DNA of 64,000 bases. Origin: Arabidopsis thaliana (lineage: Eukaryota > Streptophyta > Magnoliopsida > Brassicales > Brassicaceae). The stretch is from the NCBI RefSeq assembly GCF_000001735.4, contig NC_003074.8, forward strand, positions 6,448,101 through 6,512,100, written 5' to 3'. Below the pieces are notes generated by a model. That model saw only the letters and a list, made by a program, of their open reading frames with translations. It was not told the DNA's origin and did not search any database. The stretch's first letter is position 1. The number at the start of each line of letters is the position of its first letter. This document shows, piece after piece, positions 48,098-60,414 of this stretch. A program made the translations under genes and the position numbers.

Positions 48098-50134
48098 ATG
48101 AAGTGCTTAAAGGATGGGTTTTTGCATCACATTCGCTCCATTAAATCTGGTTCAACCTTAACCGCAGTCTCCTCGAATCAACTTGTTAACCTATACTCAA
48201 AAAGTGGTTTATTGCGAGAAGCACGGAACGTGTTCGACGAAATGCTTGAAAGAAACGTTTACTCATGGAACGCAGTGATCGCAGCCTACGTAAAGTTCAA
48301 CAACGTGAAGGAAGCGCGTGAATTGTTCGAAAGTGATAATTGTGAACGAGATTTAATTACGTACAACACTCTGCTTTCAGGGTTTGCCAAAACTGATGGG
48401 TGTGAGAGTGAAGCTATTGAGATGTTTGGTGAGATGCATAGGAAGGAGAAGGATGATATTTGGATAGATGATTTCACTGTCACTACTATGGTTAAACTTT
48501 CTGCAAAGTTAACCAATGTGTTTTACGGCGAACAGTTGCATGGAGTTTTGGTGAAAACAGGGAATGATGGAACTAAGTTTGCCGTTAGTTCTCTCATTCA
48601 CATGTATTCGAAATGTGGGAAGTTTAAGGAAGTCTGTAATATATTTAACGGATCGTGTGTTGAGTTTGTTGATAGTGTGGCTAGGAACGCAATGATTGCA
48701 GCTTATTGCAGAGAAGGTGACATTGATAAAGCTTTGAGTGTATTCTGGAGAAATCCAGAACTGAATGATACAATTTCTTGGAATACATTGATTGCAGGGT
48801 ATGCACAGAATGGTTATGAAGAAGAAGCTTTGAAGATGGCTGTTAGTATGGAGGAAAATGGGTTGAAATGGGACGAACACAGTTTCGGTGCTGTACTAAA
48901 TGTTCTGAGTAGTTTAAAGAGCCTGAAGATTGGGAAGGAAGTACATGCTAGGGTATTGAAGAATGGATCATATTCTAATAAATTTGTTAGCAGTGGAATT
49001 GTTGATGTTTATTGCAAGTGTGGAAATATGAAGTATGCAGAGTCTGCTCATTTGTTATATGGTTTTGGAAACTTGTATTCAGCTTCTTCAATGATCGTGG
49101 GCTACTCGTCTCAGGGGAAGATGGTGGAAGCGAAAAGGTTATTTGATTCTTTATCTGAAAAGAATCTAGTGGTCTGGACTGCAATGTTTTTGGGATATCT
49201 TAATTTACGTCAACCTGATTCTGTGCTTGAGCTTGCTCGTGCGTTTATAGCCAATGAGACTAATACTCCTGATTCTTTGGTCATGGTCAGCGTCCTTGGT
49301 GCATGCTCTTTACAAGCTTATATGGAACCGGGGAAGGAGATTCACGGTCACAGCTTGAGAACAGGCATTTTAATGGATAAAAAACTTGTTACTGCATTTG
49401 TTGACATGTATTCAAAATGTGGAAATGTTGAGTATGCTGAAAGGATCTTTGACAGTAGCTTCGAGAGAGACACAGTTATGTACAACGCAATGATAGCTGG
49501 TTGTGCTCATCATGGTCATGAAGCCAAATCTTTCCAGCACTTTGAAGACATGACTGAGGGTGGATTCAAGCCAGATGAAATCACGTTTATGGCCCTCCTA
49601 TCAGCTTGTCGTCACCGCGGCTTAGTTCTAGAAGGTGAGAAATACTTCAAGTCGATGATAGAGGCTTACAACATATCTCCCGAGACTGGTCACTATACCT
49701 GCATGATAGATTTGTATGGAAAGGCCTATAGGTTAGACAAAGCCATAGAGCTTATGGAAGGTATTGATCAAGTTGAAAAAGATGCCGTTATTCTTGGAGC
49801 ATTTTTAAATGCTTGTAGCTGGAATAAGAATACAGAGCTTGTGAAGGAAGTCGAAGAGAAATTGTTAGTCATTGAAGGATCTAACGGGTCTCGCTATATT
49901 CAAATAGCTAACGCTTATGCCTCCTCTGGTAGATGGGATGAGATGCAACGGATACGGCATCAAATGAGAGGGAAGGAGCTGGAAATTTTTTCTGGGTGCA
50001 GCTGGGCTAATATAGATAAACAATTTCATATGTTTACTTCATCTGACATTTCCCATTATGAAACAGAAGCTATATATGCGATGCTACATTTTGTGACCAA
50101 GGATTTGTCTGAAATAGATGAAATCATGATTTAA
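48098..50134 (+). CDS. E-class pentatricopeptide repeat (PLS) protein
   Basis: Sequence-specific organellar RNA-binding protein, likely helping C-to-U editing by recruiting a DYW-type partner. Single exon, 678 residues, as usual for plant PPR genes. From about residue 20 there are repeated P, L and S motifs (NVYSWNAVIAAYVKF, DLITYNTLLSGFAK, DTISWNTLIAGYAQNG, DTVMYNAMIAGCAHHG). The C-terminus has E-type motifs (RYIQIANAYASSGRWDEM) and then stops without a DYW deaminase domain. The N-terminus gives no strong transit peptide; mitochondria or plastid is unresolved. The ATG at 48098 is the first in frame. The target RNA cannot be told without applying the PPR code. Confidence 0.92.
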   Translation: MKCLKDGFLHHIRSIKSGSTLTAVSSNQLVNLYSKSGLLREARNVFDEMLERNVYSWNAVIAAYVKFNNVKEARELFESDNCERDLITYNTLLSGFAKTDGCESEAIEMFGEMHRKEKDDIWIDDFTVTTMVKLSAKLTNVFYGEQLHGVLVKTGNDGTKFAVSSLIHMYSKCGKFKEVCNIFNGSCVEFVDSVARNAMIAAYCREGDIDKALSVFWRNPELNDTISWNTLIAGYAQNGYEEEALKMAVSMEENGLKWDEHSFGAVLNVLSSLKSLKIGKEVHARVLKNGSYSNKFVSSGIVDVYCKCGNMKYAESAHLLYGFGNLYSASSMIVGYSSQGKMVEAKRLFDSLSEKNLVVWTAMFLGYLNLRQPDSVLELARAFIANETNTPDSLVMVSVLGACSLQAYMEPGKEIHGHSLRTGILMDKKLVTAFVDMYSKCGNVEYAERIFDSSFERDTVMYNAMIAGCAHHGHEAKSFQHFEDMTEGGFKPDEITFMALLSACRHRGLVLEGEKYFKSMIEAYNISPETGHYTCMIDLYGKAYRLDKAIELMEGIDQVEKDAVILGAFLNACSWNKNTELVKEVEEKLLVIEGSNGSRYIQIANAYASSGRWDEMQRIRHQMRGKELEIFSGCSWANIDKQFHMFTSSDISHYETEAIYAMLHFVTKDLSEIDEIMI

Positions 50135-50412
50135 TAGACAGAGAGGTATCAATTTTCTGTACATAAATTATATATCACTCACATGACCGAAGGTTGATGA
50201 TCTCTGTCTTTTGTGCTTTAACGGTCAACATTTTTGTTTTGTTTATTATTTTGAAGTAGGCGGGAAAAAACAAGCAGCACCAGCACAAAGTGAAGAAAAC
50301 AACAACAGAAACAACATCAGGCAGAGACCAACAACAACAACATCAATATAAATCAGTATAAGAAAACCATGAAAACCAAACCACAAAGCGAAACCTTCCG
50401 AAAGAAAACCTA

Positions 50413-50716
50413 CTAGCAAGTTGCAGCAGCTAATCCACACTTCTCCGGGAGTTTCTCAGCGAGGTCAAAGCTCGATATCACGGACATTGATACTGTCTTT
50501 ATGCTTACAGAGGCACTGGAAATCGGCCTTGGACAGGGCATTGCAGCAAGGGCCCAAGGGATCAATTCCGGTGGTCATTGGGTTCCTAGCCTACACATAG
50601 GGCTTGCAAGAGTTCAGACAAGTAGAAGTCATACCGCAGAAGATCTGTCCGGTTGCTGCCGTGAGTGTAAAGGCAAGAACCAAGGTAAGAACGATAAGCT
50701 TAGTGTTTGGCTCCAT
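50413..50716 (-). pseudogene. Broken lipid-transfer-protein-like (DIR1-type) gene
   Basis: The minus strand from ATG 50716 encodes a good signal peptide (KLIVLTLVLAFTLTAATG) and the start of an eight-cysteine LTP/2S-albumin fold (CGMTSTCLNSCKPYV). An in-frame TAG follows at once, and the same frame continues with PLGPCCNALSKADFQCLCK. After IEL a one-base frame change restores DLAEKLPEKCGLAAATC and a stop at 50413. Cysteine order C, C, CC, CxC, C, C is complete over both frames. So this is a whole but broken copy, with one stop and one frameshift; no intron explains both. Intact relatives are secreted lipid carriers, some acting in systemic defence. Confidence 0.75.
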
Positions 50717-51428
50717 GGCTTTATATACTTTGAGAGAGTATTTACCTAAATGTCTTTTCAACAATTTGTTGGGTTTGCTCTTCTCTTAGCTTAGGATAGG
50801 CTATACTACCTGCTTCATAGGGTTTATATTGAGAGAATAGGCACGTAACTGGTGAGATTTAGATAAAACGAAATTATAATTTTAACATGAAAGCATGTTC
50901 ACAGGCTTTTGATATTATTCAGTATCCATATTCATGAGCACATGTAGTGGAAATATCGAATGTCGAAAATGGTCTATACTATAGAGTAAGAAGACCCGTG
51001 AGACATTGACATTACTATGTTCCAATGTGATAACTCGTCACGGGTGTTTTGGTGGCCTCAAATTTTCTTAGGGGCTCAAATTCAATTTAATTGCTTTCAC
51101 ATGCACAGTATGTAGGTACTTGTACTTGATATATCTTGGAAGCATTATCCCAATTTGACAATTTATTAATGAGAATAGTTGGTGGTCGGCTCTGTGAGTT
51201 ATGTAGCAGGCAAAATGTGTCTTATGGTTGTATTTTGTGTTTTATTATCCCAAGCTATGATCTAACATGTGTAGATGAATGTATGAAGACATTCTAAAAT
51301 AGAGCTAATCATATATTGCAGCTTGACCTCACATTGCATAAGTAGAAAGTGGATTGATTCTTAACCCCGAAATACAAAAGTAAAAAATATTCCATCATGT
51401 GAAGTTGTGAACTGAAAGCAATGAAAGT
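50717..51428. other. Spacer between the LTP relic and LPAT5
   Basis: Promoter side of the LTP relic on the left and the LPAT5 3' flank on the right; AT-rich, nothing else recognised. Confidence 0.5.
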
Positions 51429-52740
51429 TTATTTGTTTACTAATTTGAGGGAATTTTTTGCAGTCTCAACAAGTGGAACAGAACGAAGATTGAAATGCGT
51501 AGCAGAGGTCAAGTAGACACAGGCCAAAGAGACATAAATCCTGAACCAAATCATTGATGAGAAGAAGGTGAGATGTGTACAGATGGTGGTGAAGGCAATC
51601 ACTGCCAAACAGTTTATGAGGTACTTCTTTGTGTTGAACTCTTTCTCTGTTCCTTCGTTAGGGAAATGACCATTGGAGTAAAAGTCATTGAGCAGCTGGT
51701 CTTTGAGCTGGAATGTGTTCATTAACCAAGCATTGATGTCCTTTTCTTGATTTGGGATTTGGGTCAGGTTGATACGACGGATGTGGATGTGAACTTCTGA
51801 TGGCTCAATTCCATAAACGTTGTCTAAGAAAGATGGGCAGCGGGTTTTATAACCGATGGTCACATCATAAACTGCAAGTGCAATAGTGTTGCATCAGAGT
51901 TTGCGTTTTTCAAGAAGAGAGGAAAGGCCTAGGATCTTAAATCACTGATGCAAACCAGCAAAAGTATAGACAAACCTGCGTCAAGTGAGCAACTCAGTTC
52001 TTGCAAGCAGGAGACGAAACCTTTTGTCCTGGGAAGCAGCACGTTGTTCAGTATCGGAAGGCCATTTTCAGCAGCAAATTTCTTACTCCTTTGGCATTTA
52101 GCCTCTCTGCATAAAGTTCCATTGTAAAATGCTTTTAACTAAAAGGTCTCTAAACAAGAATGATACTCCAAAGAAAGGAAACGTACGTGTAATCTGTGCC
52201 CTCGGGGAAAAGAGCAAGCCATAAAGCGTCTCGGGGATCCTTAAAACTCGAAACTATCTGTCTCAAGTTTGCTTCATCGACTTCCCATCTCCTCTCAACT
52301 GGAATAAACTCAAAGAGGTGAAACGCCCAACCAAAGAGAGGTAATTTCATCAAACTACTCTTAAGCACATATTTGATATTCCCAATCTGGCCTTTACGCA
52401 GTGCAAGATCCCAGAAGTACATCCAATCAACTTCTGTTCGGTGGTTTGCAATGAGCAATACTCGATCCTCGCAAGGAACCTTATCACCAGAGAAGATAAC
52501 TTTGGTTTTGTTAATCTTCTCAAAGAGGAAAGGCCACAAGGCGAGCCACGAGCCAAAGAAGAAGGAAACACATTTACGGCTATAGCGAATGCTGAAAAGC
52601 CTCAACACTACAGCTGATAAGAACCCCCAGAATATCAACATCATAAAAGCTGTTGAAACTAACACCATCAGACATATTATACCTCTTAACACTCTAATCA
52701 GAGACAACTTATCAGAATTTGGTACACTCTTTTTTTCCAT
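51429..52740 (-). CDS. LPAT5: 1-acyl-sn-glycerol-3-phosphate acyltransferase (LPAAT)
   Basis: Endoplasmic-reticulum enzyme that acylates lysophosphatidate to phosphatidate in glycerolipid synthesis. Exons 52740-52187, 52106-51976 and 51871-51429 (minus), 375 residues. Two N-terminal hydrophobic segments (about 17-45 and 60-75). The HX4D catalytic motif NHRTEVD lies at about residue 102 and the acceptor-binding LFPEGT at about 179. Two more hydrophobic segments near 300-340. The open frame runs a little upstream, but the first ATG is 52740 (MEKKSVPN). A 5' untranslated intron is likely in 52.86-53.2 kb. Divergent from the PLAA-like gene. Confidence 0.95.
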
Positions 52741-53673
52741 TTTATACACCTTAAGATAATCTAATTAACCTCCCCCTTCTAGTCTTCTATTCTTGATGCA
52801 ATGAATCACAAAGTTCATGAATTTCCTGTTACCAGAATCACCATCAGAGCTCATATGGTTGAACACAACATACTTCACCTGCAGGTAATGATCAAAGACA
52901 CATCAAAATAAGAATCGATAGCAAAGTACTTTATCAACAGAAAACGAAAACAATGTCTTGTAATTTAATAGACTTATTCAAATTCATACAATCTGATTAA
53001 TGTTGGATTAAAATAAAGAAGAAGCTTGTATTCTCAAACACATATATACATTGTCTAAAACAAAAACTCTCACCAAGATAATCAAGATTCAAGCACAAAT
53101 CTCAGTGAGGATTAAAAAAGCCAATCAAGAACACAGCATTTGTAAAATTTATTATTGGAAAAAAGAAATTCAGACAGAGAAAGGAACCAGATAGAAGAAG
53201 ACAGCTTACCATGGAACTGAGCTTCCAGGTTTTATTTATAAACAAACAGTGCAGAAGAAGAAGAATTTAATGGCCGAGAAAAATATCATGAAGGACTACG
53301 ATCGTTTTGTGAAAATAGGCTCAGAGGTTGTTGCTAATTACGGTCTATGCCACTTCTCGTAGAAAGTAGTACTCTTAGGAAGGTGAGGAAATTTAAACCA
53401 CTGTCCCCTCCTTTTTCGTCATTATTAAATTCGACACGTCATCGTGTTTCATTGTTCCCTTTATTCAGCTTATTATTATTTTCAGTCTATCAATTGGGCC
53501 GGGCTTTGAAAGCCCACAAAGGTTATTTATTATACGTTTATCCTTATATAAAAGAAAGGAAATAAGAAATTAGTTTTTCTCCTGCAGAGTGTTTCTCCTT
53601 CCTCAAGTCACTTTTTGAGTCGCAGCAATTTGGCGTTTGGTATCTCTCAATCTGCTGCTTCTCCTTCTCAGTC
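52741..53673. other. Divergent promoter region of LPAT5 and the PLAA-like gene
   Basis: Holds the LPAT5 leader, with a probable untranslated exon near 53.2 kb, and the PLAA-like promoter. A TGGGCC-like site lies near 53491. No further gene. Confidence 0.55.
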
Positions 53674-56600
53674 ATGGTCATGGATATCGATTTCAACGAG
53701 TACAAGCTCAGGTGCGAGCTTCATGGCCACGATGATGATGTAAGATCTCTTTGCTAAATCCACTTCTTCTTTCTACTGTTTTGATTTCTCGTTTTCGTGA
53801 TCGATTCTACTCTAGATTTTGAAATTAAGTCTTGTATTCAGTAGGGTTCAGCAAAATTCACCCTCGTGATTCCAATTTCACTGTTCCGCTTTTGATCCAG
53901 GGTTTTTCAATTCAATGAGCTGATTTGATAGTTAGTGTGAAGCTTTGTTTTGATTAGTTTTATTATTAGGTTGACTTCTCAACGAATTTGTACTCAATTT
54001 GAGAATTTTATCTAATAGGGTTTGATGTTTAACCTTGCGTGCCAATGGCATTAATATAGATCAAATTTATACAATTTTTCGGCAGGAGTGTGATTGTCTT
54101 TATGCTATTGAGCTTATGCAATTGAATAATAACTGTGATTGTGACAATGGAAACTCATGGTTTATCAACATCTTCAGGTTCGTGGGATTTGTGTGTGTAA
54201 TGATGAGAATATAGCTACTTCATCAAGAGATAGGACCATAAGGGTTTGGTCACTGGATCCATCTGATAAGCGCAAGTATACCTCCGAGAAAATTCTGCTG
54301 GGTCATACTAGCTTTGTTGGGCCACTTGCATGGATCCCACCAACTGATGAATACCCTGAAGGAAGACTTGTCTCTGGGAGTATGGATACTTTCGTTTTTG
54401 TTTGGAATCTGATGAATGGAGAGAATATTCAGACATTGAAGGGTCATCAGATGCAAGTCACTGGTGTTGCTATTGATAATGAGGACATAGTTTCATCTTC
54501 AGTTGATCAGTAAGTCCTCCTGTTCATGTAATTTCCTTAGTATGACATTTACCAACTGTTTAGTCAATAATGCCTCTTACTTAGTATCCAGTGAGTGTAC
54601 TAGCCTGCGGTTTTCCTTCACTGTTTCCCAGGAATTGTATCACATACAGGATATTATATGAATCTTAACCGTAGTTGTAAAGGTTTTATGAGTGTTAATT
54701 GTGTGCATTATTGTCTTGAGTAGCTTACTAGCTTTAGTAATACTGGGGTAAAGAGATCCATCAAATTTTGATTTACCCTCTACTGTTGTGTAATGTAACT
54801 TACATTTATTTATTTTTATTTGTAGAACCCTGAAACGATGGAGAAACGGTCAGCTTGTTGAATCTTGGGATGCACACCAGTCGCCTATCCAGGCAGTGAT
54901 AAGGCTGCCATCTGGTGAGCTCGTTTCAGGTACATGATCCAGCTAAAGCTGTCATTTGATGCATTTGTTTCTGTTTTTTTTGTTGTTTTCTTGCTGCCAT
55001 GGACTTCCTTATTCGATTGTATTTTCTAGTATGATCGTTTTGCAAGCTTAGGTTAAATGATTTTTTGGTTGTTCTTAAGATGCATATACTTCTTTTTGAT
55101 TAGGCTTGACGGCATATTTTTCACTGATGTTACTTGTACTTACCAGGTTCAAGTGACGCCAGTCTCAAACTCTGGAAGGGTAAAACGAGTCTGCAAACTC
55201 TTTCAGGGCATACAGGTGAATTCATTACTCTCTCCCAAATTTCGTATCTCTCAAAATTTCCTTGTCAATATGAGAAACTGCATACCGGAAATAAGATAGA
55301 ATCTGATACTAGCTGCTCTAAGATATCTTATCTTGTGAAGTGCCAAGACACTGGCCTGTTGTCAGGGATTCCTTGTTATTGGAGAAACTATTGTCTTATA
55401 CAAGTATTTTTATTTTACAATGCAGATACTGTTAGAGGGTTAGCTGTGATGCCTGATTTAGGATTTCTTTCCGCATCACATGATGGGTAAGTTATTTGCT
55501 TCCAACAAACTCATGCCTTACTGAATTTCATTGTCCAAGTGAATCCTTATGTGCTTAACTCGAATTGTGTTGTCTTTTGCATGACCTGGATAAGTTTTGT
55601 GATCCGGGGATAATATGATACTTGAGTTTTCTCTTATTTATCCTTTCATGTGTTTGTACACAGCAAAGGTTGTAAATCACTATTTTATTTTTTCTAACAG
55701 TTCAATCAGGTTATGGGCACTAAGTGGCGAAGTTCTTCTTGAGATGGTTGGCCACACCTCCCTTGTTTATTCAGTTGACGCACATTCGTCTGGCCTTATT
55801 GTTAGTGCCAGTGAAGATCGTCATGCCAAGATATGGAAAGGTGATTACGGGTTCCTTAGTTTCTATTGATGCCTTGGCTGTTCTTCACTTATGTTTCACA
55901 GTTTTCTAGGTTATATGAGGTCTGAGATGTTTAAATTTGGAAAATATGTCTCCACTTTTCAGTATGTTGCTCGCTCTTAAAGTTTTCTTTCAATAATAAA
56001 GATGTCTATATATCATATTTTTGTGGAAGACGTGTTATAAATTTGATCACTTAGTTGCAACCTATGGAAAGTTAGTTGTTAGTATGTCAGACAGTAATCA
56101 ACTGATCAGAAACCAGTTTGAAAGGCTCACGAAGATTGGTCTGCAATAGCTGTTATAATAGATATCACTTGCGAAAAGAGACTGACATTTTGGTTTAAAG
56201 CATGTTTAGATCTTATAGGTTGATCTATTGTTCTTACTTTGTTATTTTTGTTTTGGTACAGATGGAGTCTGCGTTCAGAGTTTGGAACACCCAGGCTGTA
56301 TCTGGGATGCCAAGTTTTTGGAAACCGGAGATATTGTGACAGCATGTTCAGATGGAGTGGTTCGTGTTTGGACAGTACGTCATGATGCGATTGCAGATCA
56401 GATGGAGATTGATGCCTATGATTCCCAAATTTCTCAATACAAACTAAGCAGGTAATCTGATCATTTATGGTGATCTCTATTCTTATCGACTAAATTCTAT
56501 GTCCATTGAGTTTTTTTTCTTCACGTGGCAATGCATATTATATGACCTGCTGACGGGGTATGCTTTCTTGTCTTTTATGCTCAAAATATAACTGCAAAGT

Positions 56601-59600
56601 ATATGCGTGCTGTTCTTTATCTCAGGAAAAAGGTTGGCGGATTGAAACTTGACGAGCTGCCAGGGCTTGATTCTTTGACGTCACCAGGTACCATTTATTA
56701 TCCAATTAATTGTAATATTAATGTTTCGTACGGGAGAAAGGCTAAATTTTAAAGAATCTCAAGAGAACACAAAGATAATTGATAGTGTCTGGCGATCAAA
56801 TTTGAATAGATTAAGCTGGCATTCTTGTAACATCATCCTCTCTTATTTGATATATGTTCTCAGGTACCAGTGATGGCCAGACAAAAGTAGTAAGGGAAGG
56901 AGACAATGGTGTTGCTTATGCATGGAATATGAAAGAACAGAGATGGGACAAAGTAAGTAAACAGAATGAACTTTTATCTTTTTTTTTATTTGTCGACTGC
57001 ATTTCGTTTTTGCTCTTGACCTGAATGCGGCTTTGCTATATATTAGATCGCATGCATGAATATACAGATAACTTCCCTTTGAAACAATTACCTTGAGGAA
57101 TATTTGTTACTTTGTTCATCGAAAAGTTGCCATCGGATTAGGGCTTGTAATTTCCACGAATGAGCATGCTGTCTGGTCATAAATTGATAGCATGTACTGC
57201 CAGCAATTTGCCTTTTGCGAGGATTTTATTTAATGTGGCAACCCATACCTGAGAGGAAAATTTCATCTGATTTTGACTTCTGATCCTCCTTCGAAGTAGC
57301 AATCTCTTAAGTAGATAGCAAGTAAATGAGATAGATTTCTCTCTAACATTTGTTTGCATATGAAGGATTAAACATTGGCTTTTTAGTGTGGTAGAATGTT
57401 TTGAGTTCTCACTGCATGCCTTTTTTCAGATTGGTGAGGTTGTTGATGGCCCAGATGGTGTGGCTGATCGTCCAATTCACGAGGGAGTTCAATATGATTT
57501 TGGTTAGATTTTGACCTATTATGGAAACTTGAGAATCTCTCAAAATCGAAGAACAAAATTCTTAGCCCTTTTTTTTCTCTAGTTTTCGATGTTGACATTG
57601 GTGATGGGGAACCTATCCGGAAGCTACCTTACAATCGATCAGGTACCTGAATGCTCTTACTGGCCTTGTTTTATTACAAGTGCAACCACAAGAAACTGCT
57701 TCAGTTTTTGATACTTCAAATCTTTTCTTGTTTGGCAGACAATCCTTATGATGCAGCTGACAAGTGGCTTCTAAAAGAGAATCTCCCCTTTGCATATCGG
57801 CAGCAAATTGTTGAATTTATATTACAAAATTCTGGGCAGAAAGACTTCAACTTTAATCCATCTTTTCGTGATCCCTTCACCGGCGGTATAAAATTTTTGA
57901 AAATAATTGGTCTGAAATTTTGTTTTTAGGATTTTATTTTAATTTTGTGTTTTGCCTTTTATTGTGTAACAGCAAATGCTTATGTGCCTGGGCAAGCATC
58001 TCGTACAGCTGGTATGAATACACTGTCTGTGTCATTTTCACATAATACTTTCAATTTCTTCATTTCTTGTATTGTTCTTTTGCTGCCTCATGCTCTGACT
58101 CTTTTCTGTTGCAGCAACTCCGGCAAAACCTTTATACAAGCACATTCCAAAAGTACGCTGGTTCTCTTTCTTTATTAGTTATTACTGTTTAATGTTTCTA
58201 GCTTTTTGATCCTTTTTTCTTCCATAACTCTCTCCAGAGAGGTGTGCTAGTTTTCGATGCTGCTCAATATGACGGGATTCTGAAAAAGATGACAGAGTTC
58301 AATACTACTTTACGATCTGACGCAGTAAGCTTTCAGTATCAACTTTAGTCACACAAAATGATTAAATGGTTATTTTACTTATACTATTGTTGGTATTTAT
58401 GTTTCTACAATTTTTCCATCTTTTGAAGGTAAACAATGACAAGTCCCTGACCGAACTCGAAGTATCCAGAGTAGGCGCAATCGTTAATATACTGAAGGAC
58501 ACATCACACTACCACTCTACCAATTTTGCTGACATGGATATTGCTTTGCTTTTGAAAGTGCTACAAGCATGGCCACCGGCAATGATGTTTCCTGGTTGGT
58601 CTTCTCTTGTCAATCAATTAGTCAAACAGAACTGTTTATTACATATTGAACTTTTGATGGTAGCCATATGTTTCTCAATATTATGAAGCCACAGCAAAGT
58701 CAGTTTTTTCCGAGATGCTTGTTAAACAATCTAAAATGAGATATGTTTTGGTTTATTTGGATGTTATTCTTGGTCTCCTTGTGTTTCTTTTGATGTTTCT
58801 TGCAGGCCATAAAGCATTTTGCCTTTCGCTGGCCACTTTATTTTTGTCTTTTGTTGGATATAGCCTTATGTTTATCTTGTGTCAAGCTCTTATACCTATG
58901 GTTTTGAATATGCAGCTACTGATATAGTAAGGATGCTCGTTTTGCATCATCATGGAGCAAGTCTACTTATCAAGCATGTGGAAAACAACAATGGTAATCA
59001 TCTAATTCGTGAAGCTATGCTTTCTCAACATTAATGAAAGTACTAGCTAGTAGGTAATGTCCTTTATTAACTGGTATCTCTCTGTTACTATATATCAATC
59101 AGACCTGCTTTTGGATTTGATAAAGAAAGTTACAGAAGATTCTGCTCTTCCTGCAAATCTTTTAACGACTGTTCGTGTCCTTGTTAATCTATTCAAGAAT
59201 TCTTCATTTCATTACTGGCTACAGACGCATCATAGTCAAGTAAGGACTCTTTCATTTCTATGATTTTATACCAGAACTAGGATGTGTGATGATCTCGATG
59301 AACCTACTAATTGGTTTAGCTGTGACTTGCAACCTGAGGAGAAATTTTTGGGTTTTATGTCTAATATACATTGCTTTTTTGCGTCTGGGCATATAAATTA
59401 AGTTTCTAATTACATTTAAACATAAGATAGTGCCTATACATGTGTGTGTTTATTATAATAATTTGAGAAGTGGTTTTAATTGCTGTGGATCAATGCAGAT
59501 TCTTGATGCCTTCTCAAACTGTTATTCATCCCCAAATAAGAATCTGCAGTTGGCTTATTCGACGTTGCTTCTCAAGTAAGATCTCTCTTATATTACTTTC

Positions 59601-60252
59601 TTCTAGTTGGATTTTTGCCAAATTGTAGCTTTATTCTATTATTAAACTCTCTGTGGAGAAAGATCAAACCGTAATCTATGCTTTTGTTCTTCCTCAGTTA
59701 TGCAGTGCTATTAATAGAAAAGAAGGATCAAGAAGGTCAAGCTCAAGTCCTTTCAGCAGCTTTGCAGGTACGCCTAAATTTGGTTATTTTTAACCACTGT
59801 TGCATACATCCAAATCCTATTCATCGTCACCGAGTTGAATCTCATCTGTTTTTATTTTGTCTCTGTCACTTGCACAAATCTCTGAGATCAAAGTAAAATC
59901 GGAGAAGACCAATGTACCAAATAGTTTATTATCATTTTTTTGGTGCTAAAAATATTTAACTTATTACTACAGGTAGCAGAAGAAGAAGCTGCAGATGTTG
60001 ATTCCAAGTTCCGGAGTCTGGTAGCAATTGGCTCACTGGTTAGTTTCCGCAACAACTAGAGTAACGTAATCCACTTGTTGTTAATTACATAATTTAATCG
60101 GTGTGTGTTTGTAACAACAGATGCTTGAAGGTCTCGTGAAGAAGATAGCGATAGATTTTGATGTAGAGAGCATCGCAAAATCAGCGAAGGCGTCAAAGGA
60201 AGCCAAGATTGCAGAAGTTGGGGCCGATATCGATCTTGTAATTCGTCAGTAA
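53674..60252 (+). CDS. WD40-PFU-PUL protein, PLAA/Ufd3/Doa1 orthologue
   Basis: Ubiquitin-binding cofactor of the CDC48/p97 ATPase that keeps the free ubiquitin pool and sorts ubiquitylated cargo. Twenty-two exons: 53674-53739, 54178-54509, 54826-54929, 55147-55215, 55426-55486, 55701-55840, 56262-56451, 56626-56687, 56864-56952, 57430-57502, 57583-57642, 57739-57885, 57973-58011, 58115-58152, 58238-58324, 58429-58594, 58916-58993, 59103-59239, 59499-59575, 59698-59767, 59973-60038, 60121-60252. The frame stays open throughout, about 760 residues. Seven WD40 repeats (CELHGHDDDVRGI, LSGHTDTVRGLAV, DRHAKIWK) fill residues 1-300. The PFU domain follows (RWDKIGEVVDGP), then the PUL armadillo-like domain that binds CDC48. 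A second ATG six bases in (53680) could be the true start. Two introns (end of exons 5 and 6) are short of ambiguity; others have plain GT..AG. Confidence 0.93.
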
Positions 60253-60414
60253 CCTTAAAAGAGAGTCTGTGATCGAACCCGGGATTTGAATTTTCAATGA
60301 TTCCCTCAAGAATTTTCATATGATTCAAAATCACTTTTCCTTGAAATGCAATTCAACTTTTTTGTTTTCAGATTTCTGAATACTAACATATGTTAAAACT
60401 TAAAAGATTATGGC

